64,000 nt of DNA from Frateuria sp. Soil773 (lineage in GTDB: Bacteria; Pseudomonadota; Gammaproteobacteria; Xanthomonadales; Rhodanobacteraceae), in assembly GCF_001428405.1 (NCBI RefSeq), contig NZ_LMSL01000038.1, forward strand, positions 528 to 64,527, read 5' to 3'. Positions 19,401 through 28,118 of the stretch are shown piece by piece; the first letter of the stretch is position 1, and the number at the start of each line of letters is the position of its first letter. Below the pieces are notes generated by a model. The model had not been told where the DNA came from, ran no database searches, and was given only the letters and a program-made list of their open reading frames with translations. Position numbers and translations under genes: made by a program.

Positions 19401-19531
19401 GGCAGTTCGTTCACCGGCAGCCGCGGATAGGCGACGATGCCGAACACCAGCAACGCCGTCATCAGCAGCGTGGTCATCACCGGCCGGCGGATGCAGAGCT
19501 GGGGCAGGTTCATCGGTTCGTGCCCATGCAA
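16412..19531 (-). CDS. RND multidrug efflux permease (MdtB/MdtC/MuxB-like)
   Basis: A 1039 aa inner-membrane proton-driven exporter of the HAE1 RND family. Helix 1 follows IRRPVMTTLLMTALLVFGIV, a large periplasmic porter domain follows, and the proton-relay helix 4 carries the paired aspartates of GFVVDDAIVMLENI. The second half repeats the plan and ends with GGLVVSQVLTLYLTPVIYL. It begins directly after the stop of the adaptor gene, so the two are co-transcribed. The start could also be the ATG at 19513 (MNLPQLCIRRP), closer to the usual family N-terminus; 19531 has the better upstream AGGGCGG. No outer-membrane channel gene follows, so a TolC-type protein must come from elsewhere. Confidence 0.95.
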   Translation of the reverse strand: MHGHEPMNLPQLCIRRPVMTTLLMTALLVFGIVAYPRLPVNELPNVDFPTISISASLPGASPETMASAVATPLEGKLSTIAGISSMSSTSALGSTSITLTFELDRNIDAAAQDVQSAISSALRQLPKEMTTPPTFRKVNPADAPILYLAMSSSTLPLPQVDEYAETELAQQLSMVDGVAQVNVYGSQKYAVRISVDPDRLAAAGIGIDQVQDAIADANVNQATGSLYGHRQQLPIRSDGQLLRAPAYNGVVVAWRNGAPVHVGDVGHAADSVQDDQKASWYNGERAIVLAIQRQPGANTVETVNRIKAVLPGFSAGLPPSVKLETLYDRSQSIRASVDDVQFTLLLAGVLVVFVIYLFLGNLSATLIPAVALPISVIGTFGVMYALGYSLDNLSLLALTLAVGFVVDDAIVMLENIVRHMEAGMPPYEAAVKGSGEIGFTIFSMTLSLVAVFIPVMFMGGIVGRLFHEFAVTISVAILISGVVAITLTPMLCSRFVRAHDHENKNWLVGGFDRGFGTVQRGYTASLRWCMARPRLVLAGFAVSLLATALLFVVAPKDFIPAGDTGQLRVNTEGPEDVSFDGMVARQQRLAEIVAKDPNIAGYMSSVGAGGSRSTINNGSILLLLKPADQRRLAPDGIIQELRKKFAKVEGIRTYIQNPPAIQVGGRQSKAQYQYTLQSIDLQSLYDWSGKVTQAFARLPGFQDVTNDLDLNSPSIMVDVDRDKLAPLGLTMAQVQSALGAAFGQNQISTIYGSATQYWVILQVERSLQDDPAVLSRLYVTSSSGKAVPLDTVASFARKPQVLTVNHQGQLPAVTVSFNLAPGVSLSDAVASMNQAMDGMGLPATISGSVQGTAQAFQDSMQGMGLLLLLAVFVIYLVLGILYESFIHPLTILSGLPAAAVGALLTLVLFRASLDLFAFVGIVMLIGIVKKNAIMLIDFALERQNNEGMAPAEAIFDACRVRFRPIMMTTMAAFAGTLPIALGIGAGAETRRPLGLAVVGGLVVSQVLTLYLTPVIYLWMDRVQRRFARAPGAPAGAAPH

Positions 19532-20653
19532 TCAGCCGCCCTGCCTGACGGTGACGTGGCTGCCGTCGACCAGCAGCATCTGGCCTTCGGTCACCACCCG
19601 TTCGCCGGCCTTGAGCCCCTGCGTGACGATGATGCGGTTGCCGGTGCCCGGGCCGGTCGTCACGTAGCGCTGGCCCACCGTGCCGTCCGCGCCGAGCACG
19701 AACACGAAACTGCCCCTGGACGAACTCTGCAGCGCCTGCACCGGGATGCTGATCGCCTTCGCGATGCGCGTGGTCGGCAGCGTCACCTGCACGAACTGCC
19801 CCGGCGTCAGGCGCTGGTCGGGGTTGTCGAAGCGCGCCTTCAGCACGATCGTGCCGGTGGTGTGGTCCACCGCGTTGTCGACGAATTCCAGCGAGCCGGC
19901 CAGCGGCTTGCCCGCGTCGCCGGGGATCGTCGCCTGCACCGCCACCGCGCCGCGCCCCAGCGAGGCGCGCACGGCGGCCAGGTTCCGCTCGGGGATGTTG
20001 AAGGCGACGCGGATCGGCTCGACCTGGTTGAGCACCACGATGTCGGTGCTGTCGGCGCTGACCTGCGCGCCCGGCCACGCCAGCGGCGCGCCGGTGACGC
20101 CGTCGAACGGCGCCACGATGCGCGCGTAGTCGAGCTGGGTCTGCGCCAGCTCCTGCGCGGCGAGGTCGCTCTGCAGCGCGGCCTTGGCCACTGCCAGGTT
20201 GGCCTGGTAGGTGTCGAAGTCGGCCTTGGAGACGTAGCCCTTGGCGAGCATGTCGGCATAGCGCCGCTGGTCGGCCTGCGCCTTCTGCAACTGCGCCCGG
20301 TCGCGCGCCACGCTGCCGCGCGCCTGGTCCAGTTGCGCCTTCAGCAGGCGCGGGTCGATCTGCGCCAGCAACTGGCCCTTGCGCACGCGCGAGCCGGGCT
20401 CGAAGGCGAGGGTTTCCAGTTGCCCGGTGACGCGCGCGCGCAGGGTCACGGTCGACCAGGCCTCGGCGCTGCCCACCAGCTTCAGCGAAAGGTCGATGTC
20501 GCCCTGCTCCGCGGTGGCCGCCTGCACCGGCACCGGGGCGGCGGCCGGCTTGCCGCCCTGGGCGCCGCGCGACGGTGGCCGGGCGAAGTAATGCACGCCC
20601 AGCGCGACCAGCAGCAGGGCGACGAGAACGAGGGCGATTTTCTTCGGGGACAT
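19532..20653 (-). CDS. RND efflux periplasmic adaptor (MdtA-like)
   Basis: A 373 aa membrane fusion protein that partners the downstream RND permease. An N-terminal signal/anchor helix (KKIALVLVALLLVALGVHYF) is followed by lipoyl half-motifs (ARVTGQLETLAFEPGSRVRKG and IVAPFDGVTGAPLAWPG), an alpha-hairpin (about 110-170), beta-barrel (IRVAFNIPERNLAAV) and membrane-proximal domains. Lack of a lipobox cysteine suggests anchoring by the helix. The ATG at 20653 was chosen; a longer frame to 20782 runs into the intergenic region. A marR gene on the same strand lies 403 bases upstream and probably regulates it. Confidence 0.92.
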   Translation of the reverse strand: MSPKKIALVLVALLLVALGVHYFARPPSRGAQGGKPAAAPVPVQAATAEQGDIDLSLKLVGSAEAWSTVTLRARVTGQLETLAFEPGSRVRKGQLLAQIDPRLLKAQLDQARGSVARDRAQLQKAQADQRRYADMLAKGYVSKADFDTYQANLAVAKAALQSDLAAQELAQTQLDYARIVAPFDGVTGAPLAWPGAQVSADSTDIVVLNQVEPIRVAFNIPERNLAAVRASLGRGAVAVQATIPGDAGKPLAGSLEFVDNAVDHTTGTIVLKARFDNPDQRLTPGQFVQVTLPTTRIAKAISIPVQALQSSSRGSFVFVLGADGTVGQRYVTTGPGTGNRIIVTQGLKAGERVVTEGQMLLVDGSHVTVRQGG

Positions 20654-20916
20654 GCTTCGCTTCGCTGTGATGGCGCCGTGCCCCGCTTCCGCATGGGCAA
20701 GCCGCGTCGGGCGTACGTGGGGCCGGCGCCGCGGCGGCAAACCAGTGGAAACGCGGCAGGCCGGCTCCGGTTTACCTGACACGGCAGCTTCCCACTATGC
20801 CGGCGCCGCCGCACCGGATGGAGGCGACGAATGGCACTGGCGCGTGCCGCTGCCTTGGCACTTGTTCAAAGCCTCCAAGAACCTGTCACGGTCCATCGGT
20901 CGGTCCAACCGACGCA

Positions 20917-21002
20917 TCGTCATTCCTGCGAAAGCAGGAATCCAGTGATGGTTTCTTCGAAAACCCAACGACGCTGGATTCCTGCTTTCGCAGGAATGAC
21001 GA
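20917..21002. repeat. REP-like composite inverted repeat (two 29-bp arms)
   Basis: Two perfect 29-bp inverted arms (20917-20945 and 20974-21002) flank a 28-base spacer. Each arm contains its own hairpin: stem ATTCCTGC, loop GAAA, stem GCAGGAAT. The element therefore can fold as one long stem or as two small hairpins. It fills much of the 403-base gap (20654-21056) between marR and the efflux adaptor gene; I see no gene in that gap. The form is that of dispersed REP/BIME-type intergenic repeats in proteobacteria. Confidence 0.8.
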
Positions 21003-21056
21003 GCAGGCACATCGCGTCGCGGTCCCTGCCCGGCGAATGGATTCCGGACAAGGACC

Positions 21057-21512
21057 CTACGTCGCGTCGTCGTCCGACTGCTCCAGCGCCTGCAGGTTGT
21101 CCTTGATCCGGCTGATCACCGCCAGCGCCTGCTCCAGTTCGGCGGCCTCGATCCCGACCGTGGCGTCGCGGCGCAGGCCGCGCCCGATCTCCTGCATGTC
21201 GTCCACCACCGCGCGCGCCTGCGCGGTCAGGTGCAGGCGCCAGGCGCGGCGATCCTTCGGGTCCGGCCGGCGCTCGACGAAGCCGGCGGCCTGCAGGCGG
21301 TCGATCACCCGCCCCACCGCGATCGGTTCCATTTCCAGGAACTCGGCCAGCTCGTTCTGGCGCAGGTCCTCGCGATGGTGCAGCATCTTGATCGCGCGCC
21401 ACTGCGCGCGGGTCAGGCCGAAGCGCACCGCGCGGCGATCGAAATGCTTGCGGAACAGCAACGTCACGTCGCTGAGCAGGTAGCCGAACGGAATGTCCTC
21501 CGGTCTGGTCAT
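21057..21512 (-). CDS. MarR-family transcriptional regulator
   Basis: A 151 aa winged-helix repressor-type protein. The helix-turn-helix and wing are seen in [20 protein letters not shown] and [16 protein letters not shown], the second with the conserved DxRR-like wing motif. Helices at both ends form the dimer domain. The family responds to phenolics, drugs or oxidants. It is upstream of, and on the same strand as, the RND adaptor-permease pair, and divergent from the macro-domain gene (67-bp gap), so it could control both. The ATG at 21512 follows GGAGGG; an upstream extension overlaps the macro-domain gene and is unlikely. Confidence 0.9.
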   Translation of the reverse strand: MTRPEDIPFGYLLSDVTLLFRKHFDRRAVRFGLTRAQWRAIKMLHHREDLRQNELAEFLEMEPIAVGRVIDRLQAAGFVERRPDPKDRRAWRLHLTAQARAVVDDMQEIGRGLRRDATVGIEAAELEQALAVISRIKDNLQALEQSDDDAT

Positions 21513-21579
21513 AGTTGTCTCGCCCTCCACGTCCTCACCTCGCGCAGCATACGGCGCCGTCCCGGCGCAGGCCACGCCC

Positions 21580-22101
21580 ATGACGATCTCCCTCGTGATT
21601 GCCGACATCACCCGCCTGCGGGTCGACGCCATCGTGAACGCCGCCAACCGCAGCCTGCTCGGCGGCGGCGGCGTGGACGGCGCGATCCACCGCGCCGCCG
21701 GCCCGCAACTGCTCGCCGCCTGCCGCGCGCTGCCGGAAACCGCGCCCGGCGTGCGCTGCCCCACCGGCGAGGCGCGCATCACGCCGGGCTTCGAGCTGCC
21801 CGCGCGCTACGTGATCCACACCGTCGGCCCGGTCTGGCAAGGCGGCGGGCACGGCGAGGCCGGCCTGCTCGCGGATTGCTACCGGCACTCGCTGGAACTG
21901 CTGCAGACGCATGGCCTGCGCACCATCGCCTTCCCGGCGATCAGTTGCGGCGTCTACGGCTACCCGCCGGAACGCGCCGCGCCGGTGGCGATCGCGGCGA
22001 TCGACGCCGCGCTGGCCGGCACGGAAGCGATCGGGGTACGGCTTTGCTGTCACGACGAAGCGATGGCGTCCATCTGGCGGGCCGCCCTCAACGCAGCTTG
22101 A
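21580..22101 (+). CDS. Macro-domain protein, O-acetyl-ADP-ribose deacetylase-like (YmdB type)
   Basis: A 173 aa single macro domain. The ADP-ribose-binding residues appear in [20 protein letters not shown], in the [14 protein letters not shown] loop and in the later [11 protein letters not shown] phosphate loop, all typical of YmdB/MacroD-class hydrolases that remove ADP-ribose from proteins or deacetylate O-acetyl-ADP-ribose. E. coli YmdB also inhibits RNase III. It is divergent from marR, and its last 14 bases overlap the convergent batD gene (22088-22101). Confidence 0.93.
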   Translation: MTISLVIADITRLRVDAIVNAANRSLLGGGGVDGAIHRAAGPQLLAACRALPETAPGVRCPTGEARITPGFELPARYVIHTVGPVWQGGGHGEAGLLADCYRHSLELLQTHGLRTIAFPAISCGVYGYPPERAAPVAIAAIDAALAGTEAIGVRLCCHDEAMASIWRAALNAA

Positions 22102-23803
22102 ACGGATAGAGCGGCGGCAGGGGCGCGTCGTCACCCCCACCCGATGCCTCGCGCCATGCGAAGCCGCCGGCGAATGCCTCGGCCAGTCCCGGCGAAGCGC
22201 CGGCCGCCGCATCGGCATACTGGCGGCGCTGCAAGGCGGCGATCGCCGCGCGCTGCGGCTCCGCCGCCAGCGCGGCGGCCAGCGCGCCGAGGTGCGGCAG
22301 GCCGGGGCGCTCGGTCCGCGCCCACGCCAGCAGGCTGCGCGCCTGCGCCGCGGGATCGTCGCCGCGCGCGGCCGCCATGAACGCCGCGCGCAACTGCCGC
22401 GCCGATGCCGGTCTCGGCGCCGCATCCATGGGAGCGGCAGCACCGGGCCGGCGCCCGGCGGCGCGCCGCCCCATCCACCAGCCCACACCGATACCCAGCA
22501 GGCCGATGCACAGCAATACCGCCAATGCGCCAGCGGCCAGCCAGCCCCACGGCCAGCGATGGCTGGCCGCCGGCGCGGGTGCCAGGGAAGCCGCCGGCGC
22601 AGCCCCACCGGTCGTTGCCGCAGGCGCGGGTGCGGGCGCGCGGCTGCCGTCGGCGGCCAGCACGGTGAGGTGTTGCGCCGGGATGCGTGCCACCTCGGCC
22701 TTGCCGGTCAGTACGTTCCACCACTTCAGCGTGGTCTCCGGGATCGTTAGCGTGCCGGCGCGATCCGGCACCACCGCGAAGTCCTGTTGGCGCCTGCCGA
22801 CGATCCACTGGCCGTCGCCGCGCGTGCCGGTCACCGGCTTGTCCGGATACACCGTGGCGCCGTCCAGAGACGGCAGGCTCAATGCCGGCAGCGCCTCGTA
22901 CGGCAGGCCGGTCGCCTGCAGCGTCATGGTCAGCGTGAGCGACTGCCCCACCCGCAGCTTGCCGTCGGCCGGCAGGCCGTCCAGCGTGAGCTGCAACTGG
23001 CGCGCCGGAAGCCAGGCCGCACCACCCCAGCCGGCCGGCGCCGGCTGCACCTCGACCGTGGTCGGCGGCGAGGCGGCAGTGGTGGCCGTGCCCATGCCGA
23101 AGAAGCTGTCCGGATCGTTCGGATCCGCCAGCTCGCCCTGGAACGCCACCGGGGGAATGTCGATGCGTCCGGCGCGCTGCGGGATCATCGCGTAGCGCCG
23201 CTCGACCACGTGGTAGCGCCGGCCGCCGCGCTCGGCGTCGTAATTGAGGTCGCTGCCGATCTTGCGCACGTCCACGCCGGCCAGTTGCGGATCGTCCAGC
23301 GCGCCGTTGGTGAGGTTGGCGGTGAAGTACAGCCGCACCGTGAACAGCAATTGCTGGCCGACGTAGACCTTGCCCGGCTGCGCGGAAGCCTCGACGAACA
23401 CGTCCCGGCTACCGTCAGCGTTCGCCTGCGGATCGGGCGCCACGACCTGCAACTGCAATGGCGAGGTGCGGCCGCCGGCGAATGCCAGCGGGGGAACCCG
23501 CAACTGGCCGACGTGCTTCGGCCGCAAGGCGATGCCGTAGGTCAGCTCGGCGCTGCGCGCGCCGTTGACGATGCTCACGCTGGTGTTGCTGGACGTGCCC
23601 AGCACGTCGAAGTCCTGCGCCAGCGCGGCGAGGTCCGGCGCATCGACGCTGCCGCCGCCCTGCACGCGCAGGTTGAGGGTGACCGTTTCGCCGAGCTGGA
23701 CCTGGTTGCGGTCGAGCGTGGCCTGCACCTCGGCGGCCTGCGCCAGCGCCGGCAGCAGCAGCCAGGCGAGCAGCCAGCACAGCAGGAAGCGTCGGGCCGT
23801 CAT
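22088..23803 (-). CDS. batD: BatD-family protein (oxygen-tolerance operon)
   Basis: A 571 aa protein with a cleavable signal peptide (residues 1-23, ending ALAQA-A), a long periplasmic beta-rich part with repeated immunoglobulin-like segments ([43 protein letters not shown]), a single membrane helix near residues 420-445 and a basic cytoplasmic tail with an alanine-rich helical region. This is the BatD plan. In Bacteroides and Leptospira Bat proteins aid aerotolerance and stress resistance, but the biochemical role is unsettled. It is the last gene of the operon; its ATG overlaps the batB-batC stop as ATGA. Confidence 0.87.
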   Translation of the reverse strand: MTARRFLLCWLLAWLLLPALAQAAEVQATLDRNQVQLGETVTLNLRVQGGGSVDAPDLAALAQDFDVLGTSSNTSVSIVNGARSAELTYGIALRPKHVGQLRVPPLAFAGGRTSPLQLQVVAPDPQANADGSRDVFVEASAQPGKVYVGQQLLFTVRLYFTANLTNGALDDPQLAGVDVRKIGSDLNYDAERGGRRYHVVERRYAMIPQRAGRIDIPPVAFQGELADPNDPDSFFGMGTATTAASPPTTVEVQPAPAGWGGAAWLPARQLQLTLDGLPADGKLRVGQSLTLTMTLQATGLPYEALPALSLPSLDGATVYPDKPVTGTRGDGQWIVGRRQQDFAVVPDRAGTLTIPETTLKWWNVLTGKAEVARIPAQHLTVLAADGSRAPAPAPAATTGGAAPAASLAPAPAASHRWPWGWLAAGALAVLLCIGLLGIGVGWWMGRRAAGRRPGAAAPMDAAPRPASARQLRAAFMAAARGDDPAAQARSLLAWARTERPGLPHLGALAAALAAEPQRAAIAALQRRQYADAAAGASPGLAEAFAGGFAWREASGGGDDAPLPPLYPFKLR

Positions 23804-25695
23804 GGTTGTCCATCCTCCGCCTGCGCGCCGCCGTGGCGCTGCCGGTATTCAAGCTCGAACTTGCGCCGCAGCAGCGCGCCGGGATCGTCCGGTACGCGCT
23901 GCAGCGCCTGGCGCAACTCGGGCGGCAGCTTCGACTGCGGATCGTCCTGGCTCAATGCGCCCAGCTCGTGGCCGGCCGGCGGCTTGCCCTTGCCGCCGAG
24001 CGCCTGGTTCATCTGCTGCTGCAGGGCCTGCTGCGCCTGCTCGGCGCGCTTGCGCTGCTCGGCCTGCTCCTGTGCGGAGGGGGGCCCGGATGTGGTTTCC
24101 TTCGACGGATCGCTGGCCGCCCCCGGCGACTGCTCGCGCGCGTCCTGCGGCTGCCCGCTCTGCTGGCCGCTGCTGTCGGGCCGGCCCTGGTCCTGCTCGC
24201 CGCGCTTGTTGCCCTGGCTGTCCTGCTTGTCCTTCGCGTCCTGGTCCTGTTCGCCGGGCTTCTTCGGCGACTGCTGCTTGCCGTCGCCCTGCGACGGCGG
24301 CGGCTTCGACCCGTTGGACGAAGGCTGTTGCTGCGATTGCCGGCGCAGCCAGTCCTCCACCGCCTTGCGGTTGGCCTTCGCGTCGGCATTGCCAGGATCA
24401 AGTTCCAGCGCGCGGTCGTAGGCATCCAGCGCCGGCTGGTATTCGCCGGCCTTGGCCAGCGCGTTGCCGAGGTTGTACTGCGACTGCGCGTCGGGCAGCG
24501 ACCGCAACGCCTGCGCGGCCGCCGCATAGTCGCCGGCGCGGTAGGCCGCCGCGCCGCGCCATGCCGGGTCGCGCGCCAGCTGCTGCGCGCGCTTCGCGTC
24601 ACCGGCATGCAGCGCCTGCGCGGCCTGCTGGTCGCGCCGTTGCCACAGGTCGCTCCAGCTCGTGGCCTGGGCCGTTCCCGGCAACAGCGGCAGCAACAGC
24701 AGGGGCAGCAGCAGCAACACACCGCGCCGGCTCGCCAGGGCGGCAAGCGGCAGCAGGAGCAGCAGCAGCCAGGGGCCGCGGTCCTGCCACTGCTCGCCGC
24801 GCTGGCCGCTCGCGGCGACGTCCGTACCGGCGCCCAGGCTGGCGTGCAGGGCCTCGACGTCGCCACGGTCGTCGCGCATCGCCACGTAGCGTCCGCCGCC
24901 GGCCGCGGCCAGCGCCGCCAGCCCCTTGTCGTCGCGCTGGGCGAGCACCATGCCCCCCCGCGCATCGTGCATGAAACCGCCTTCCTCCAGCGGCACCGGC
25001 CCGCCCTGCGGCGTGCCGACGCCCAGTACCGATACCGTGACGCCATCGGCCCGCGCCTTGCGCGCCGCGGCCTCGGCCGCCGCATCGGCACGGTCGGTGA
25101 CCAGCACCAGCGTGCCGCTGCCGACCTTGGCATCGTGGATCAGGGCCGCGCCGCGCTCGATCGCCGCAGCCGCGTCGTCGCCTTCCACCGGCATGGTGTC
25201 CGGCGCCAGCGCCTCGAGCAGGTCGTTCAGGCTGTTCGCGTCGTTGGTCAGCGGCGCCACCACGAAAGCCTCTCCCGCGTAGCCGATCAAGCCGTTCAGG
25301 CCGTCGTGGTTGGCGGCGAACAGGTCGCGCGTCTTGTAGCGGGCACGGTCGAGCCGGCTCGGTGCGACGTCGCGCGACAGCATGCGCGGCGACAGCGAAA
25401 TCGCCACGACCTGCGCGGCGCGGTTGGCGTACAGCGGCTGCGCCACCCGATCCCAGGCCGGCCCGGCCAGCGCCAGCACGCACAGCAGGCCGGACGCGCC
25501 GAGCCACGCCGCGTGCCAGCCGCGCGCGCGTGGCCGGCCACGCAGCAGATGCGGCAACAGCTCGGCATCGACCAGCCGCGCCAGTTCCTGCCGGGCCGAG
25601 CGGCCGCGCGACAGCCACCACATCAGCAACGGCAGGCCGGCCAGCGCCAGCAGCCACCACGGACGCAGGAAATGGAACTGCTGCCAGGCGCTCAT
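23800..25695 (-). CDS. BatB-BatC fusion: VWA domain plus TPR protein
   Basis: A 631 aa inner-membrane protein joining BatB and BatC. Two N-terminal helices (about 12-28 and 62-80) precede a von Willebrand A domain (about 92-285), then a double helix (about 305-345), TPR repeats (about 370-450, NLGNALAKAGEYQPALDAYDR) and a glutamine/lysine/serine-rich low-complexity tail. The MIDAS metal site is degenerate: the usual DxSxS reads S100-L-S102-P-R104, whereas the threonine (APLTND) and aspartate (LVTDRAD) positions remain. Metal-dependent binding is therefore doubtful. Its start overlaps the batA stop, and its stop overlaps the batD start. Confidence 0.88.
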   Translation of the reverse strand: MSAWQQFHFLRPWWLLALAGLPLLMWWLSRGRSARQELARLVDAELLPHLLRGRPRARGWHAAWLGASGLLCVLALAGPAWDRVAQPLYANRAAQVVAISLSPRMLSRDVAPSRLDRARYKTRDLFAANHDGLNGLIGYAGEAFVVAPLTNDANSLNDLLEALAPDTMPVEGDDAAAAIERGAALIHDAKVGSGTLVLVTDRADAAAEAAARKARADGVTVSVLGVGTPQGGPVPLEEGGFMHDARGGMVLAQRDDKGLAALAAAGGGRYVAMRDDRGDVEALHASLGAGTDVAASGQRGEQWQDRGPWLLLLLLPLAALASRRGVLLLLPLLLLPLLPGTAQATSWSDLWQRRDQQAAQALHAGDAKRAQQLARDPAWRGAAAYRAGDYAAAAQALRSLPDAQSQYNLGNALAKAGEYQPALDAYDRALELDPGNADAKANRKAVEDWLRRQSQQQPSSNGSKPPPSQGDGKQQSPKKPGEQDQDAKDKQDSQGNKRGEQDQGRPDSSGQQSGQPQDAREQSPGAASDPSKETTSGPPSAQEQAEQRKRAEQAQQALQQQMNQALGGKGKPPAGHELGALSQDDPQSKLPPELRQALQRVPDDPGALLRRKFELEYRQRHGGAQAEDGQP

Positions 25696-26672
25696 TCGCG
25701 CACCCCGGCCGGCTGCCGCCCCTGCGGCGCCACGGCGAACAGCAGCAACAGCACGCCCGCCAGCAGCGGCCAGCGGAACAGCTCGTGGCGCGGCCGCAGT
25801 TGCGGTCCGTGCTGGGGCATGGGCTCCAGCGCGTCGATCGCGCGGTAGGCCTCGGCCAGCTCATGGGTGTCGGTGGCGCGGAAGAAACGGCCGCCGGTCT
25901 GTTTCGCGATGGACGTGAGCATGTCCACATCCAGGTCGGCCGACGGATTCACCAGCCGGCTGCCGAAGAAATCCGGCACGCGCATCCGGGTGGCGCCGAC
26001 GCCGATGGTGTAGATGCGCACACCGGCGGCCTTCGCCGCCGCGGCCGCCTGCAAGGGCACGATGCTGCCTGCGTTGTTGACGCCGTCGGTCAGCAGAACC
26101 AGCACGCGCGCCTGCTCGGGCTGGCCGGACAGCCGCTTCACCGCCACCGCGATGGCGTCGCCGATCGCCGTCTCGGTGCCGGCCAGGCCCACGGCCGCGC
26201 CCTGCAACTGCGCGCGCACCGCGTTGAGATCGTAGGTCAGCGGCGTGACCAGGAAGGCGCGGCTGCCGAACAGGATCAGGCCCAGTTCGTCGCCGCTGCG
26301 GCGCGCGATGAAGTCGCTGGCGATCGCTTCCACCGCGCCGAACCGGCTGACCGGCTGGCCGGCCAGTTGCATGTCGTCCAGCCGCATGCTGCCGGACAGG
26401 TCGACCGCCAGCATCAGCGCGCGACCGCTGCGCTGCTGCGACTGCGGCGGCCCCACCCATTGCGGCCGCGCCGCCGCACCGAGCAGGCACAGCCAGGCCA
26501 GCGCCAGCGCGAGTGCGCGCCCGCGCGCGGGCGTATCCGCGACGCCCGAGAGATGCAATCCCGCATGCGGCAGGTGCAAGGCCTGCCCCGGCGGCGCCGG
26601 CGACAGCCAGCGCCGCAGCAGCCATGGCAGCGGCGCCAGCAGGAACAGCCATGGCCAGGCGAACTCAGGCAT
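25692..26672 (-). CDS. batA: BatA-type VWA domain protein
   Basis: A 326 aa inner-membrane protein with N-terminal helices (about 4-20 and 52-68), a periplasm- or cytoplasm-facing von Willebrand A domain and a C-terminal helix near 302-318. The MIDAS site is intact: D91-L-S93-G-S95, the threonine in VTPLTYDLN and the aspartate in LLTDGVNNAG. VWA domains bind protein partners through a bound divalent metal, often together with MoxR AAA ATPases such as the one in this operon. It overlaps the DUF4381 gene by eight bases and the batB-batC gene by four, which implies coupled translation. Confidence 0.9.
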   Translation of the reverse strand: MPEFAWPWLFLLAPLPWLLRRWLSPAPPGQALHLPHAGLHLSGVADTPARGRALALALAWLCLLGAAARPQWVGPPQSQQRSGRALMLAVDLSGSMRLDDMQLAGQPVSRFGAVEAIASDFIARRSGDELGLILFGSRAFLVTPLTYDLNAVRAQLQGAAVGLAGTETAIGDAIAVAVKRLSGQPEQARVLVLLTDGVNNAGSIVPLQAAAAAKAAGVRIYTIGVGATRMRVPDFFGSRLVNPSADLDVDMLTSIAKQTGGRFFRATDTHELAEAYRAIDALEPMPQHGPQLRPRHELFRWPLLAGVLLLLFAVAPQGRQPAGVRE

Positions 26673-27177
26673 GCGCCTCTCTCCCCCGCCTTGCCTGCTT
26701 CATGCGCAGGGCGCGCGCCAGCCAGCGGCGCATGGCGATATGCGCGGCGGCGGCATCGAACGGCTGCGGCCGGTAGATCGCCTGCTCCAGCGCCAGCAGC
26801 GGCGCCAGCGTGCCGGCATCCACCGGCACCTGCGCCAGCACCTGCCGCCAGGCTTCGCCGCGCGCCAGCTCCGCGCCCGGCGCGTAGCACCGCGCCACGC
26901 GGCGCAGCAACTGGTGCATGCCGGCGGCAAGCGCGGCACCGTCGCCATCGACCGCATACGCGGCCAGCAACGCATCGATCTCACCGAGGACGCGTGCATG
27001 GGCGCGGCGCACGCGCCGCCGCCTGCGCCACCACCAGATCATGCCAACCGCGCTCGCCAGCAGCAGGAAGGCCAGCACCCACCAGCCCGGCGCCGGCGGC
27101 CACCACGACGGATCGTGCGGCAGGTGGATGTCCCGCAGCTCCGGGCCCTGCGGCGTCGGCAGCAACCCCGGCTTCAT
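26665..27177 (-). CDS. DUF4381-domain membrane protein
   Basis: A 170 aa protein of the small family found between DUF58 and BatA in MoxR operons. The N-terminal segment LRDIHLPHDPSWWPPAPGWW is the family signature, followed by one membrane helix (about 32-50) and a strongly basic RRRRRVRRAHARV stretch that places the C-terminal helical part in the cytoplasm. Function is unknown; the context suggests a structural part of a membrane complex with the VWA proteins. Its ATG at 27177 overlaps the DUF58 stop, and its end overlaps batA. Confidence 0.85.
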   Translation of the reverse strand: MKPGLLPTPQGPELRDIHLPHDPSWWPPAPGWWVLAFLLLASAVGMIWWWRRRRRVRRAHARVLGEIDALLAAYAVDGDGAALAAGMHQLLRRVARCYAPGAELARGEAWRQVLAQVPVDAGTLAPLLALEQAIYRPQPFDAAAAHIAMRRWLARALRMKQARRGREAHA

Positions 27178-28118
27178 CGCGGCGTTCTCGCCTCGAGCAG
27201 GCCGGTCACCGCTTCGAGCGGGTCGGCCGCGGTATCGATGCAGCGCCAACGCAGGCCCAGCGACTGCGCCATGTCCGCCAGCCGCTGCCGCCCCTCGCCC
27301 AGCGCCTGCTGGAACGAGCGGCGCTGGCGCTCGCCCTGCAACACCACCTCGCAACGTTCGCCGCCGTATTCCAGCGGATAGCGCCCCGGCGGCGGCAGGC
27401 TCGTCTCGATCGCATCGGCCACCACCAGCACGCCGACGCGGCAATGCCACGACAGCGCGCGCAGGTGCCGGCGCGAAGCCTCGTCGCAGCTCTGTCCGTC
27501 GCTGACCAGCAGAACCCGGCTGGCGCCGTGCATCAGCCGGTCGGCACGCGCCAGGGCTTCCGAGAGCGGCTCCTCGGCAAGGCTTTCCGCGGCATCCCAG
27601 GCGGCCAGGCCGCCGCACACCGCCAGCGCGCCGCGCATGCCCGATTGCGGCCGCAGCAACTGCCGGCTGGCACCGAACGCCAGCGCGCCGACCCGCTCGC
27701 CGGCGCGCACCGCATGCCATGCGGCCAGCGCGCCGGCGCGCGCGGCCTGCACCGACTTGAAGCGCACGCGCGTGCCGAAGCGCATGCTTTCGTGCGTGTC
27801 CATCACGATCAGCAAGCGCCCTTCGCGTTCTTCCTGGAACAGCTTGGTATGCAGCTTGCCGCTGCGCGCGGTCAGCCGCCAGTCGAGCCGGCGCACGTCG
27901 TCGCCGGCCTGGTAGACCCGCGATTCCGCGTAGTCCATGCCCCGGCCGTACAGGCGGCTGGATTGCTGGCCCGAACGCGCCGCCCGGCTTTCCAACTGCG
28001 GCGGCCGCACCTTGCCGATGCGCGCGCGCTGCGCGAGCAGTTCGGCCAGCGCGACACGGACGCGGCCGTCGCCGGCGCGCGGTTCCACCTGCCGGTCGCT
28101 CGTTGCAACGACGCTCAC
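27174..28118 (-). CDS. DUF58-domain protein (VWA-like)
   Basis: A 314 aa soluble protein with the DUF58 signature YAESRVYQAGDDVRRLDWR near residue 50, followed by a VWA-like fold (LLIVMDTHESMRFG, then VLLVSDGQSC). DUF58 proteins are encoded next to MoxR ATPases throughout bacteria and are thought to be partners or substrates of MoxR. The start is a GTG at 28118 whose bases overlap the moxR stop as GTGA; no ATG gives a complete domain. The in-frame upstream extension lies inside moxR and is rejected. Confidence 0.88.
   Translation of the reverse strand: MSVVATSDRQVEPRAGDGRVRVALAELLAQRARIGKVRPPQLESRAARSGQQSSRLYGRGMDYAESRVYQAGDDVRRLDWRLTARSGKLHTKLFQEEREGRLLIVMDTHESMRFGTRVRFKSVQAARAGALAAWHAVRAGERVGALAFGASRQLLRPQSGMRGALAVCGGLAAWDAAESLAEEPLSEALARADRLMHGASRVLLVSDGQSCDEASRRHLRALSWHCRVGVLVVADAIETSLPPPGRYPLEYGGERCEVVLQGERQRRSFQQALGEGRQRLADMAQSLGLRWRCIDTAADPLEAVTGLLEARTPR

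Noticed and set aside
16307-20779. A 1490-codon open frame on the plus strand opposite the RND genes
   Set aside because: It is antisense to two clear efflux genes, has histidine/arginine/glutamine-rich composition typical of GC-rich shadow frames, and no family motif.
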